In this document: one piece after another, positions 37,424 through 47,094 of the stretch
Layout of the letters: every line of letters starts with the position of its first letter
How positions within the stretch are numbered: the first letter of the stretch is position 1
DNA from: Cytobacillus kochii
GTDB lineage: Bacteria > Bacillota > Bacilli > Bacillales > Cytobacillaceae
Assembly (NCBI RefSeq): GCF_020171845.1
Contig: NZ_JAIVAM010000006.1
Coordinates: forward strand, 35,147-99,146
DNA length: 64,000 bases
Direction: 5' to 3'
Notes under the pieces: generated by a model
The model's database searches: none
What the model was told of the DNA's origin: nothing
Seen by the model: only the letters and a program-made list of their open reading frames with translations
Position numbers and translations under genes: made by a program

Positions 37424-37468
37424 AAACACGAACATTTTATTCATACAACGAAAAATACGTTCGTGAAA
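37424..37468. promoter_or_regulatory. PurBox pair (PurR operator) upstream of purA
   Basis: CACGAAC (37427-37433) and its inverted copy GTTCGTG (37459-37465) are embedded in AT-rich flanks about 80-120 nt before the start codon. An inverted pair of CGAA-centred boxes with a spacer of about 16-17 nt is the known Bacillus PurR operator layout. Guanine/adenine repression of purA through PurR is expected. Confidence 0.65.
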
Positions 37469-37469
37469 C

Positions 37470-37913
37470 AATTTGTGTAATCTTCCATCAAGGGTTGGAT
37501 GACACCTGTTTTTACTGCTTCTCAGTTATTTGAACTCCATTAGTAAATATACGAAAATAAAAAAAAGGTTAGGTGGTTTTTGTACTATTATCTTATATCG
37601 TATTGATTTTTATTAAATATATGGGGGATTATTTTTGCTCGGATATGTTTGTGCTTTTTCTTCCTGATGTAAAAGCTAACCATTTTTATTCCGCTAACTT
37701 TTCAATTTTCTCCACTGATGAACGAGCAATCCACTCTTGCTCCGCTATCTTTCCCATCTCTCCACTGATGTACAAGCAATTCACTTCTGCCCCTTTATCT
37801 TTATAATTTTCGCCCCTAAACCACTCCTTCTCCACCATTTTCACCAATATCTATCTCACAACACATGCAAATCTCACCCCTCCTTTTATATTTACCCATT
37901 TGTCGCGACTTCC
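37470..37913. repeat. Gene-free stretch with degenerate 50-bp repeats
   Basis: TCCACTGATG occurs at 37711 and 37761, exactly 50 nt apart. It is embedded in longer similar units (GAACGAGCAATCCACT / GTACAAGCAATTCACT), and a weaker third unit lies upstream near 37660. No ORF here has a ribosome site. It looks like decayed tandem repeats between purA and dnaB. Confidence 0.5.
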
Positions 37914-37915
37914 AT

Positions 37916-37955
37916 TAAAAAAGAGGGAACCAGCCAAATGCTGTTTCCCTCTTTA
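37916..37955 (-). terminator. Intrinsic terminator after dnaB
   Basis: On the minus strand AAAGAGGGAA and TTCCCTCTTT flank a loop and are followed by T6; the arm overlaps the stop codon. Confidence 0.8.
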
Positions 37956-39317
37956 TGCCCCAGGCGGAGCAAATGAATCGTCAAATCTTTTTTCTAGGTT
38001 GACGAATTTATTATATTCTTTGACGAAGGCGAGCTGGACGGTACCAACCGGGCCGTTACGTTGTTTTGCGATGATGATTTCGATGATATTTTTGTCTTCG
38101 GACTCTTTGTCATAATAATCATCACGATATAAGAAGGCAACGATATCAGCATCCTGCTCAATACTTCCTGATTCACGTATATCAGACATCATTGGACGTT
38201 TATCTTGTCGTTGCTCAACGCCACGGGATAGCTGAGATAAGGCAATAACAGGTACTTGCAGCTCCCTCGCAAGTGCTTTTAGGGAACGAGAAATTTCAGA
38301 GACTTCTTGCTGACGGTTTTCACCAGAACGTCCGCTACCTAAAATAAGCTGCAAATAGTCGATGAGGATCATGCCTAAGCCATGTTCCTGCTTCAAGCGA
38401 CGACATTTTGAACGAATTTCAGTGATTCTAACACCAGGTGTATCATCAATAAAAATGCCCGCATTCGATAGGCTCCCCATCGCCATCGTCAGCTTGCCCC
38501 AATCATCATCGGTTAAAGAACCTGTTCTGAGACGTTGTGCATCGATATTTCCTTCCGCACAAAGCATACGCATAACGAGCTGTTCAGCACCCATCTCCAA
38601 ACTAAATATCGCAACATTTTCCTGTGTTTTTACGGCAACATTTTGCGCGATATTTAAGGCAAAAGCTGTTTTACCAACGGAAGGTCTAGCGCCAACGATA
38701 ATTAAATCATTGCGTTGAAAGCCTGCTGTCATATGATCAAGCTCAGCAAACCCAGTCGCTATTCCAGTGATATCACCTTTACGGTTATGCATGACCTCGA
38801 TATTATCATACGTACGCACAAGCACATCTTTAATATTGTGGAAAGCTCCTGCATTTTTACGTTGCGATACTTCTAATATATTTTTTTCTGCTTCGCCAAG
38901 TAGTGATTCAACTTCATCTTCTCTCGCATATCCATCTTGGGCAATGTCTGTTGCCGTACGGATGAGTCTACGTAAGATCGATTTTTCTTCTACTATCTTA
39001 GCATAATATTCTATATTTGCTGCTGTTGGAACAGATGCAGCTAATTCACTTAAATAAGTTACTCCGCCTGTATCCTCTAACATTTTGGCTGCGTTTAATT
39101 CTTCTGTTACTGTTACTAAATCAACGGCTTCTCCCTTGTCATTTAGTTTCAGCATGACATTAAAAATTCTTTGATGAGCCGCTCTATAGAAATCTTCAGG
39201 AATTAATAGTTCTGAAGCCATTGTTAACGAGGAAGGCTCCAGAAAGATTGCGCCTAGAACAGCTTGTTCAGCCTCTATGTTTTGCGGAGGGAGACGATCA
39301 GCAAATAATTCACTCAA
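37953..39317 (-). CDS. dnaC: Replicative DNA helicase (DnaB; called DnaC in B. subtilis)
   Basis: 454 aa from a TTG start at 39317, after GAGGGGGTTCTATTTGTT; this gives the same length as B. subtilis DnaC. An upstream in-frame ATG (39368) adds an unconserved leader. N-terminal collar domain (RLPPQNIEAEQAVLGAIF); C-terminal RecA-like motor with Walker A GARPSVGKTAFALNIA (about residue 205), Walker B MILIDYLQLI (about 310) and the SQLSRGVEQR loop. It unwinds DNA ahead of the fork as a hexamer. The gene follows rplI and precedes purA. Confidence 0.97.
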   Translation of the reverse strand: MSELFADRLPPQNIEAEQAVLGAIFLEPSSLTMASELLIPEDFYRAAHQRIFNVMLKLNDKGEAVDLVTVTEELNAAKMLEDTGGVTYLSELAASVPTAANIEYYAKIVEEKSILRRLIRTATDIAQDGYAREDEVESLLGEAEKNILEVSQRKNAGAFHNIKDVLVRTYDNIEVMHNRKGDITGIATGFAELDHMTAGFQRNDLIIVGARPSVGKTAFALNIAQNVAVKTQENVAIFSLEMGAEQLVMRMLCAEGNIDAQRLRTGSLTDDDWGKLTMAMGSLSNAGIFIDDTPGVRITEIRSKCRRLKQEHGLGMILIDYLQLILGSGRSGENRQQEVSEISRSLKALARELQVPVIALSQLSRGVEQRQDKRPMMSDIRESGSIEQDADIVAFLYRDDYYDKESEDKNIIEIIIAKQRNGPVGTVQLAFVKEYNKFVNLEKRFDDSFAPPGA

Positions 39318-39366
39318 AACAAATAGAACCCCCTCATACTGACACATTTTAAACACGTTAGATGAC

Positions 39367-39401
39367 AAAAATGTGATCAGCCTTCACCGATCACATTTTT
39401 T
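39367..39401 (-). terminator. Intrinsic terminator between rplI and dnaB
   Basis: AAAAATGTGATC and GATCACATTTTTT are a perfect stem, able to work in both directions. Confidence 0.75.
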
Positions 39402-39448
39402 CACTCTATTATTTTACCATGAATTCTTTTGATGCGTTGTTAAATTCT

Positions 39449-39898
39449 TTAATTGGCTTCTTTTACATGTACATTTAACGTAGCTGATACTTCTGTGTGC
39501 AGTTTAACCGGTACTTTTGTGTATCCTAAAGTACGAATGGCGTCACTTAATTCGATTTTGCGCTTGTCGATTTTAATATCATGCGCCTTCTTTAATTCTT
39601 CGGCAATTTGCTTGCTTGTAATCGAACCGAATAGACGACCGCCCTCTCCAGCTTTTGTTGAAAATTCGAGTGTCAACTTCTCCAATGTTTCTTTTAATTG
39701 TTTCGCTTCTTCTAACTCAGCTGCTGCTTCTTTTTCTTCTTTCTTTTTTTGTGCATTCAATGAACTCACATTTGAGTTATTTGCTTCTACAGCGAGTCCT
39801 TGTTTAATTAAAAAGTTATGTGCATAGCCGTCTGCTACGTTCTTCACTTCACCTTTTTTCCCTTTTCCTTTAACATCTTTTAAGAAAATGACTTTCAT
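39449..39898 (-). CDS. rplI: 50S ribosomal protein L9
   Basis: 149 aa, typical L9 length. N-terminal rRNA-binding domain starts [26 protein letters not shown]; a long connecting helix ([21 protein letters not shown]) and the C-terminal domain ([19 protein letters not shown]) are seen. It stabilises the L1 stalk side of the 50S subunit and helps reading-frame maintenance. Its start overlaps the gdpP stop by 4 nt, so the two are coupled. Confidence 0.97.
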   Translation of the reverse strand: MKVIFLKDVKGKGKKGEVKNVADGYAHNFLIKQGLAVEANNSNVSSLNAQKKKEEKEAAAELEEAKQLKETLEKLTLEFSTKAGEGGRLFGSITSKQIAEELKKAHDIKIDKRKIELSDAIRTLGYTKVPVKLHTEVSATLNVHVKEAN

Positions 39899-41868
39899 TC
39901 TTCTTTTCTCCCTTCTAAATACTCATCAATTGCTTCTTTTAATTTACCTTCCACATCATTGATTGAGACATCATCTAATTGAGTAGCAGCATTTGTCAAA
40001 TGGCCGCCCCCTTCTAGCGCCTCCATAATGACCTGTACGTTAATATCACCTAATGAGCGAGCACTCACACCAATCATTTCATCAGCACGATAAGAAATGA
40101 CGAATGAAGCTGTCACACCGTCCATTGCCAGTAATGTATCGGCTGCTTGCGCAATTAACACTTGGTCGTATATATCGTCCTCAGCACCTTTAGCAATGGC
40201 AAGGCCATTTCGGTAAAATTCTACCGTTTCAATGATTTTCGCCCGTTTAATATACGTGTCGACATCTTCTTTCAAGAATCGTTGCACAAGGACTGTATCC
40301 GCTCCTAGTCCTCTTAAATAAGATGCTGCATCAAAGGTTCTGGCGCCGGTTCTTAACGTAAAGCTCTTCGTATCAACGATAATACCTGCGAGTAGTGCAG
40401 TCGCCTCAAGCATATCAATTTTACGATTCTTCGGTTGATATTCTAGCAATTCCGTCACTAATTCTGCTGTTGAAGAGGCATAAGGCTCCATATAAACGAG
40501 CAGCGGATTTTTTATAAAATCTTCGCCGCGACGATGATGATCAATCACAACTACATCTTCTATTTTAGCAAGCAATCGCTCTTCTATCACCATAGAAGGC
40601 TTATGGGTATCAACAACAACAAGTAAAGTATCGTCAGTTGCCAGCTCTAACGCTTGATCTGGCGTGATGAATTTCGCATAAAGCTCTTCTTTTTTCTCTA
40701 TCTCACCCATTAAACGATTTACGCTTTGATCAAATTCGTCTTTATTAACGACAATATAGCCATCACGATGGTTCATCTCTGCTACCTTCTGAATACCAAT
40801 GGCAGCACCAATTGCGTCCATATCCGGTCGTTTATGACCCATGACGATGACTTTATCACTTTCTGAGACTAATTCCTTTAAAGCGTGCGAAATAACGCGT
40901 GCCCGCACCCTCGTGCGTTTCTCAACGGGGTTCGTCTTCCCTCCGAAAAATTTCACTTTCCCATTTGGCTGTTTAATTGCTACTTGGTCACCACCTCTAC
41001 CGAGAGCAAGGTCTAAACTAGACTGAGCTAAGACACCTAGTTCTGGCAAATCGGAAACCCCTGCTCCGACACCTATACTTAATGTGAGTGGCACATTTTG
41101 TTTTGCCGTCGTTTCTCTGACAAAATCAAGAATGGTGAATTTACTTTTCTCAAATTGGTCCAAAATACTTTCGTTAAAGACGGCGATAAACCGCTCTGAA
41201 GATACGCGCTTAAAGAAAACGCCATTTTCCATGGCCCATTTATTCAGAATAGAGGTGACAAGATTATTCAAACTACTTCTTGTCTGGTCATCCATTCCTT
41301 GTGTTAAATCATCATAATTATCTAAAAAGATAATAGCAATAACGGTACGTTCATCTTCGTATAATTTTTCAATCTGCGTTTGCTCTGTTACATCAAAGAA
41401 ATAAAGCAGACGTTCATCAGGCTTATGTACCACACGAAATTTGCGATCTGTTAGCGTAATGGTTTCTGATTCAATCTCTTTCTTAATGATAGGGATTAAG
41501 GCATCTGCCACATCATAAAGTGATCTCCCTACCAATGTATCTTCCCCAAAGCATGATGCCATATAAGGATTCGTCCAATCGATATAATACTCATCATTAA
41601 TCAGCATAATTCCAATTGGCATCTCCATTAATGCTTCTTCCCCTACCTTTTTCACACGGTAAGATAAGGTCGATATGTACTCCTCTGTTTCCTTCCTCTG
41701 CTCATAATCAAACTTAAATAATAGGTAGAAAGGAATGCCGAAAAGGAGGAGCGCAACGAGACTCAATATCCAATTGTACAACGCCATAATCGCTAGAAGA
41801 ACGACGGTTATACCAATTAAAGCAAACAGGCAATAACGCATCGTTTTCTTTTCTAAATACGAGGGCAT
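39895..41868 (-). CDS. gdpP: Cyclic-di-AMP phosphodiesterase GdpP (YybT)
   Basis: 657 aa. Two N-terminal membrane segments (about residues 10-55), a degenerate PAS domain (about 75-150), a degenerate GGDEF domain (about 170-300) and a DHH-DHHA1 phosphodiesterase. The catalytic motifs are [12 protein letters not shown] (about 345), [10 protein letters not shown] (about 420) and [12 protein letters not shown] (about 445), with GGGHLTNAA in DHHA1. It degrades c-di-AMP to pApA and so tunes potassium, wall and beta-lactam responses. It sits between yybS and rplI as in B. subtilis. Confidence 0.96.
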   Translation of the reverse strand: MPSYLEKKTMRYCLFALIGITVVLLAIMALYNWILSLVALLLFGIPFYLLFKFDYEQRKETEEYISTLSYRVKKVGEEALMEMPIGIMLINDEYYIDWTNPYMASCFGEDTLVGRSLYDVADALIPIIKKEIESETITLTDRKFRVVHKPDERLLYFFDVTEQTQIEKLYEDERTVIAIIFLDNYDDLTQGMDDQTRSSLNNLVTSILNKWAMENGVFFKRVSSERFIAVFNESILDQFEKSKFTILDFVRETTAKQNVPLTLSIGVGAGVSDLPELGVLAQSSLDLALGRGGDQVAIKQPNGKVKFFGGKTNPVEKRTRVRARVISHALKELVSESDKVIVMGHKRPDMDAIGAAIGIQKVAEMNHRDGYIVVNKDEFDQSVNRLMGEIEKKEELYAKFITPDQALELATDDTLLVVVDTHKPSMVIEERLLAKIEDVVVIDHHRRGEDFIKNPLLVYMEPYASSTAELVTELLEYQPKNRKIDMLEATALLAGIIVDTKSFTLRTGARTFDAASYLRGLGADTVLVQRFLKEDVDTYIKRAKIIETVEFYRNGLAIAKGAEDDIYDQVLIAQAADTLLAMDGVTASFVISYRADEMIGVSARSLGDINVQVIMEALEGGGHLTNAATQLDDVSINDVEGKLKEAIDEYLEGRKEE

Positions 41869-41892
41869 GTTTTCAACTCCTAAACAGTAGTG

Positions 41893-42837
41893 TTATGCAT
41901 CCCTATTATCTAATCGTTTTCTTAAATCAAATCCTATATCAATTATACCTAATATCCTCACAATATAAAGGAAGATTGGCATTAAAAAGGTAAATATGAG
42001 GATGGCAATAGGCACAATCTTTGGCCAATTCTTTAATCTGCTATAGAAGAAGATAAAGGCGAGCCCTTGAATCACCATAATTAACTGTAAAACGAAAAGG
42101 AGATTCATAATGGCCATCGTTGTAAAAGAACCTTCCTCTGGTCTCATGACAATTTGGGCAAGGATGGTTAATAAATAATACCATAAAATACTTTTCGGGA
42201 AACTGATATCGGCAAATGAGCGCCATTTTTTCACTTCAATACCAAATCTCCTGACAATGGGTACGCCAATCAGCTGAATAATAAATACATACATTGCAGA
42301 AGAAAGCACAAGGAGACTTGGAAGTAATGTCTCTAATGCAGTAATTGTCGCTTCTAACTGCTTGATAATTTGTTCTGCTTCATTATTATCTATCGTAGAT
42401 AACATGTTTTTTGTCATATCCATTGATTGCTCAAGAACTACTTTTAGTTCCTCAACAAAATTGATATTCAATAGCACGTTCATGCCAGCAAAAACGAGTA
42501 AAAACATCGCTAAAAACGCTAAAGAACCACCGAGCAACATCGCTGTCCGTTCTTTCTTCAGCTTAATTAACTCTCCTATCACTAAACCTGTTAAGCCAAA
42601 GATAAGGGTTAATGGAATGGCTGTAATGGTTCCAACAATGAATGAAATCAAAATAGCCGCAACAAAAAAGATAGCCGCATCACTACGCTTATTTTTAGCG
42701 GCAAATAACATAAATGGAACCGGTAAGCCGAAAGTGACAATCGTTCCGATAATCGGCAAATAAAGGGACATCAATAGTAACACAGCAAAAGCAGCTAATA
42801 AAACTGCCCCTTCAGTAAGTTTATGTACATTTTTCAA
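41893..42837 (-). CDS. yybS: DUF2232 membrane protein YybS
   Basis: 314 aa with about eight membrane segments and no charged catalytic motif; this fits the DUF2232 (YybS) family, which occurs next to gdpP-rplI in Bacillus. Function unknown; the fold is like the substrate-binding S components of ECF transporters. It is followed by gdpP after 24 nt and is the first gene of a likely yybS-gdpP-rplI operon. Confidence 0.9.
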   Translation of the reverse strand: MKNVHKLTEGAVLLAAFAVLLLMSLYLPIIGTIVTFGLPVPFMLFAAKNKRSDAAIFFVAAILISFIVGTITAIPLTLIFGLTGLVIGELIKLKKERTAMLLGGSLAFLAMFLLVFAGMNVLLNINFVEELKVVLEQSMDMTKNMLSTIDNNEAEQIIKQLEATITALETLLPSLLVLSSAMYVFIIQLIGVPIVRRFGIEVKKWRSFADISFPKSILWYYLLTILAQIVMRPEEGSFTTMAIMNLLFVLQLIMVIQGLAFIFFYSRLKNWPKIVPIAILIFTFLMPIFLYIVRILGIIDIGFDLRKRLDNRDA

Positions 42838-42990
42838 ATAGATTCACCTCTCAAATTGGGCACAAGCCCGCATCTATTATTGTATACACTCATGGATAGG
42901 TATTCAACTGAATGAATGCTTCATTTCGTGTAAATATATTCTTTCATAACCAAATCATCCTTATCTATCATAGAAAACAGGCAATCATGC

Positions 42991-43032
42991 AAAAAACCTC
43001 CAAGAATGAAGGTTCAATCATTCTAGAAGGTT
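42991..43032 (-). terminator. Intrinsic terminator after the MFS gene
   Basis: On the minus strand AACCTTCTAGAATGA and TCATTCTTGGAGGTT flank a short loop and T6 follows. Confidence 0.75.
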
Positions 43033-43051
43033 CTCATTACGATTTTCCCTT

Positions 43052-44323
43052 TTATGCTTCGGTTGAAACGACCTTGGTTTGGTCAGTTTGTTGTAATAGG
43101 TTAAAAAACTGTTTATTTCTTGTATGATAAAGAATCATACAAATAATACTGCCTCCTGAAACGAGCATGATCACCCATATTGGCCACCATTCAAGAAATA
43201 AACCAAATAGGATATACCCTAAAGGTGTTGCTGCACTCGCACCTGTTTCGAGTATGGCCATCACTCTTCCCCGATATTCATCTTTTGTACTTTTTTGAAT
43301 GAGTACCATCACCGGAATATTAATAATCATGATTGCTGCCGCTAGGAGTAGCACAATCCCTATTAAATAAACGAAGACCACTTGATTAGAAATCTCTATC
43401 AGTTGTGGCATCCCTATTAACATTAACAATATTCCCAAGCACACCATACCAATTCCAATACTTAATGATTTATTTTTCATCTCTGCTTTTAACGACAGAA
43501 TCGTACTCATGACTAACATGCCCACAGCAAAGCTACCCTCAATCAGACCAAATTGATAAGTTGGCATTTGGCGAATCGTAAGAACGAGATAAGGTAGTGC
43601 TACGGGAAAAACTGCAAACCAAAAATTCACCCATATAGACATAAAGATTAATTGCCGAAGCAAGGTTTGTTTTTTTACATAGGATAGACCATCTCTCAAC
43701 TCGGTCTGAATCGTTCCTGCTTGTTGTTTTTCTGTTTTTTCGACAAATAAGTAATAGTTAATAAAAAGACTGGCTATACCGGAAAGGAAAAATCCACAAA
43801 TGTTGATCATCATGAAGCTTGAGAGAGGTAATAGTCCGAAAAGGATGCCTCCAAGTATTGGCCCTAATATAACGGAGAAGGAGGCCACGGCCTGGTTGAG
43901 AGACATTGCTTTTTGTAGGAAATCTGGACCGACCATATTGTATATGGAGGACATCACTGCTGAAGAATAGAAGGTATTGATGATACTGAGTACGCATGTC
44001 GCTAAATAAAGTAGCCAAATGTCCTGTGTGACAAAAATAAACAAACCACAAATAACGGCAATCCAAAGGGCACAAGCAAAATTGGTTGTAATAATGATTC
44101 TTTTACGGTTCCATCGGTCGCTCAATGTCCCAGCAAGTGGGGCGAGTATAATACGAGGTAGAATAGTAAGTAAGAGGGTAATCGAAAAGTTGACGGCCGA
44201 ACCGGTAACCGCAAGAACATATAATCCTATCGCGAAACTATAAATAGAGGACCCAAACACAATCACTACTTTCGCTAAGAGAAACAGCACCAAATTCTTT
44301 TTTATGGCTGCTGACGATGGCAT
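43052..44323 (-). CDS. Major facilitator superfamily transporter
   Basis: 423 aa with 12 predicted membrane segments in two halves. The loop 2-3 signature AGTLSDRWNRKRIII (about residue 58) marks the MFS drug-efflux (MdfA/enterobactin-exporter-like) group. ATG follows GGGGGAAAGTTAA, 1 nt after the stop of the ArsR-type gene, so both form an operon. Substrate unknown; an efflux role is likely because a repressor-type regulator is co-transcribed. The pair is not part of the usual yybS-rpsR order, so it is an insertion in the backbone. Confidence 0.85.
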   Translation of the reverse strand: MPSSAAIKKNLVLFLLAKVVIVFGSSIYSFAIGLYVLAVTGSAVNFSITLLLTILPRIILAPLAGTLSDRWNRKRIIITTNFACALWIAVICGLFIFVTQDIWLLYLATCVLSIINTFYSSAVMSSIYNMVGPDFLQKAMSLNQAVASFSVILGPILGGILFGLLPLSSFMMINICGFFLSGIASLFINYYLFVEKTEKQQAGTIQTELRDGLSYVKKQTLLRQLIFMSIWVNFWFAVFPVALPYLVLTIRQMPTYQFGLIEGSFAVGMLVMSTILSLKAEMKNKSLSIGIGMVCLGILLMLIGMPQLIEISNQVVFVYLIGIVLLLAAAIMIINIPVMVLIQKSTKDEYRGRVMAILETGASAATPLGYILFGLFLEWWPIWVIMLVSGGSIICMILYHTRNKQFFNLLQQTDQTKVVSTEA

Positions 44324-44812
44324 TTAACTTTCCCCCTCTTTCGGTAGTTTCTTAAACGAGCAATTCACTTCATAAGTATCACGATTTTTTGTCTGCTCAT
44401 CAGGTTTAACCGTCTTTTTAAAATACTTCAAAAACAGCTCATCTACCTCATTTTGAAATAATTGCAGCTCTCCTTTGGTTAAAGATAAAGTCGTTCCCCT
44501 TGTGCTTTTTCCTTTATCCTCAACATTCGCACCTGTTTGATTAAGATGAAATTGATTCGCCTTCGCTCGGTAATACTTTTCGATAATGCCTTTGTACTCC
44601 TTCGTTGATTCAATCTCTAAAATGTTTCCCTTATAAAGTTGCTGAATATGGTAATGGATACTACCTGCTGATTTCCCCAACTCATCTGCTACTTGCTTCG
44701 CTGTGAGCGCACGTTCCGACAGTAAAAAGATAATTTTCATTCGCAACGGATTAGAGATTAGTTTTTGTTGATGTATATCAATATTCATGGACTTCCATTC
44801 AAAAGATGTCAT
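44324..44812 (-). CDS. ArsR-family winged-helix regulator
   Basis: 162 aa from ATG 44812 after AGGAGAGGTGAAA. The winged-helix part has ISNPLRMKIIFLLSERALTAKQVADELGKSAGSIHYHIQQLYKGNIL (about residues 19-65), the ArsR/HTH_20 pattern. The C-terminal half (about 80-162) is not conserved and has no Cys-rich metal site. It probably represses or activates the co-transcribed MFS exporter gene directly downstream. Confidence 0.82.
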   Translation of the reverse strand: MTSFEWKSMNIDIHQQKLISNPLRMKIIFLLSERALTAKQVADELGKSAGSIHYHIQQLYKGNILEIESTKEYKGIIEKYYRAKANQFHLNQTGANVEDKGKSTRGTTLSLTKGELQLFQNEVDELFLKYFKKTVKPDEQTKNRDTYEVNCSFKKLPKEGES

Positions 44813-45076
44813 TTTCACCTCTCCTATCTAATTGTATTGTATGTTCTAGATTAATAATACGTTCTAACTTTTTAGAATGCAAGGTATATTTTTAAATATT
44901 CTAATTATTAAAAATGTGGATAATCTCAACTCAGGGAATGTCGACCATCGGATTGATTCATATGAGACTCTATATGAGCACAAGGAGCGGAAATAAAAAG
45001 CTTTGTGTTTCTAACCGCTACAAATAATGAGTGCTAACTGGGTTTACTCAGCTATCTTCCAATTGTTTTCGCTCTA

Positions 45077-45640
45077 ACCCAATCAGATTTTTTACTTTGG
45101 GGCAATTTTTGACTCGTTTCTGTCCGAATCCTATCAAATTTTTAACCTTGGTCAGGTTTTTGACGCGTTTCCACCCGAATCCTATCAAATTTTTACTCTT
45201 GGCCAGGTTTTTGATGGATTTTCCACCTGAACCCTATCAAATTTCTACCTTTACCCAGGTTTTTGACGCGTTTCCACCCAAATCCTATCAAATCTCTACT
45301 CTTGGCCAGGTTTTTGATGAGTTTCCACCTGAATCCTACCAAATTTCTACTCTGCGCCCATTTCTTGATGCGTTTTCACCTGAATCCTATCAATTTTCTA
45401 CCCTTCCCCCATTTTTTGACGCGTTTCCACCTAAATCCTATCAAATTTCTACTCTTGGTCAGGTTTTTGACGCATTTTCACCTGAATCCTATCAATTTTC
45501 TACCCTTCCCCCATTTTTTGACGCGTTTTCACCTGAATCCTATCAAATTTCTACCTTTACCCAGGTTTTTGACGCGTTTCCACCCGAACCCTATCAAGTT
45601 TCTACTCATCGCCAGGTTTCCGACTCGTTTGAAACATGTG
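45077..45640. repeat. Tandem array of about eleven 51-bp repeats (VNTR)
   Basis: The core CCTATCAAATTT...CCAGGTTTTTGACGCGTTTCCACC recurs every 51 nt at about 45128, 45179, 45231, 45282, 45333, 45384, 45435, 45486, 45537 and 45588, with a weaker first unit at 45077. One unit has 52 nt, so any reading frame shifts there. Two plus-strand frames stay open only because 51 is a multiple of 3. There is no ribosome site, so it is probably not coding. It fills most of a 900-nt gap between arsR and rpsR; the remainder (44813-45076) holds nothing I recognise. Confidence 0.85.
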
Positions 45641-45663
45641 TTCAAACAAACTAAATTAAACCT

Positions 45664-45698
45664 AAAAAAACACAGTAGGCACGAAGCCTACTGTGTTT
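45664..45698 (-). terminator. Intrinsic terminator after rpsR
   Basis: On the minus strand AAACACAGTAGGC and GCCTACTGTGTTT flank a 5-nt loop; T7 follows. Confidence 0.88.
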
Positions 45699-45711
45699 GA
45701 ACTTTTACTTA

Positions 45712-45957
<246 letters not shown>

Positions 45958-45996
45958 TCACTCCTTTTCCTATTATTTTTTCAAAGCCTTATTGGT

Positions 45997-46509
45997 TTAG
46001 AACGGAAGATCGTCATCGGAAATATCGATTTGACCGTTATTAGCGAATGGATCTTGATCTACACGAGTTTGGCCTTGGTTGCTGCGGTTATTATCATATG
46101 GTCGTTGATTCTGATTATTGTTGCCACCATAAGAATAATCATCTCTCTGGCCACCATATTGATTCGAGCCACCTTGTGAGCCTGCAGCATTTCTTGGTTC
46201 AAGAAACTGTACGCTTTCTGCCTGAACTTCAGTCACATATACACGTTTGCCATCTTGTCCTTCGTAATTACGTGTTTGCAAGCGCCCATCGACACCAGCT
46301 AGGCTTCCTTTTTTAAGGAAGTTCGCTACGTTTTCAGCAGGCTTTCTCCAAACAACGCAATTAATGAAATCCGCTTCTCTATCTCCATTTTGATTCGTAA
46401 ATGTACGATTCACAGCAAGAGTAAAAGTAGCCACTGCTACTCCATTCGGTGTATAACGTAATTCTGGGTCTTTCGTTAAACGCCCCACTAGAACTACACG
46501 ATTCATCAT
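45997..46509 (-). CDS. ssb: Single-stranded DNA-binding protein
   Basis: 170 aa from the first ATG of a Met-Met pair (46509), 9 nt after AAAGGAG. The OB fold runs [22 protein letters not shown] to about residue 110. A Gly/Asn/Gln-rich linker follows, and the conserved acidic tip [10 protein letters not shown] that recruits partner proteins. It coats ssDNA in replication and repair. It sits between rpsF and rpsR as in all Bacillus. Confidence 0.97.
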   Translation of the reverse strand: MMNRVVLVGRLTKDPELRYTPNGVAVATFTLAVNRTFTNQNGDREADFINCVVWRKPAENVANFLKKGSLAGVDGRLQTRNYEGQDGKRVYVTEVQAESVQFLEPRNAAGSQGGSNQYGGQRDDYSYGGNNNQNQRPYDNNRSNQGQTRVDQDPFANNGQIDISDDDLPF

Positions 46510-46546
46510 CAGAATCAACTCCTTTCGATAAAATTAAGCATATTTA

Positions 46547-46834
46547 TTATTTCTCGTCTTTAACAACGATGTATCTGATAATATCTTCACTGATTTTTGC
46601 AAGACGAGTGAACTCATCAACTGCTTTAGAATCAGCATTAATGTTTACTAATTGGTAGTATCCATCACGGAAATCATTGATTTCGTAAGCTAAACGACGC
46701 TTACCCCAGTCTTTTGACTCGTTGATTTCAGCACCGTTATCAGTAAGGATTGCGTCGAAACGCTCAACTACAGATTTCTTTGCCTCATCTTCAATGTTTG
46801 GACGGATGATGTACATAACTTCGTACTTTTTCAT
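46547..46834 (-). CDS. rpsF: 30S ribosomal protein S6
   Basis: 95 aa from ATG 46834 after AGGAGGTGAAAGTG, the same length as in B. subtilis. The core is [19 protein letters not shown], then [27 protein letters not shown]. It forms a heterodimer with S18. First gene of rpsF-ssb-rpsR. Confidence 0.97.
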   Translation of the reverse strand: MKKYEVMYIIRPNIEDEAKKSVVERFDAILTDNGAEINESKDWGKRRLAYEINDFRDGYYQLVNINADSKAVDEFTRLAKISEDIIRYIVVKDEK

Positions 46835-46844
46835 CACTTTCACC

Positions 46845-46890
46845 TCCTTTTGGTCTAAACGGCCCGTGTGAGGGCAAGGAGCAATTATTC
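46845..46890 (-). promoter_or_regulatory. Possible S6:S18-binding mRNA leader
   Basis: Directly before the rpsF ribosome site the transcript reads GCCC-TCACAC-GGGC-CGTTT, a short hairpin with a CAC/CCG composition like the conserved S6:S18 autoregulatory leader. Weak evidence: motif resemblance and position only. Confidence 0.35.
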
Positions 46891-47047
46891 ATTACTCACA
46901 AGGTAAAAGTATATCATACGTTTGGTCAATATGCAATTGCCTCAAAAGGAAAAACAGAGAGACGAAACATAAATAGAAAAAAACGAATACGATGAAACAT
47001 TTTTTGCGGTTAAAGCATTATGACGATACGCCTCTGCAACTCTATAG

Positions 47048-47092
47048 AAAAACCCCAATAAATTCTTTGTTACAAGAATTCATTGGGGATTT
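47048..47092 (-). terminator. Intrinsic terminator after ychF
   Basis: On the minus strand ATCCCCAATGAATTCTTG pairs with an AAGAATTTATTGGGGTT arm, followed by T4-5. Confidence 0.7.
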
Positions 47093-47094
47093 TA

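Noticed and set aside
45077..45640. CRISPR array
   Set aside because: Units are contiguous and nearly identical over their whole length, with no unique spacers and no cas genes.
45031..45700. Two overlapping plus-strand frames (about 207 and 145 codons) over the 51-bp repeats as repeat proteins
   Set aside because: Both stay open only because the repeat length is a multiple of three; the frame relative to the repeat shifts at one 52-nt unit, there is no ribosome site, and the starts do not match a family.
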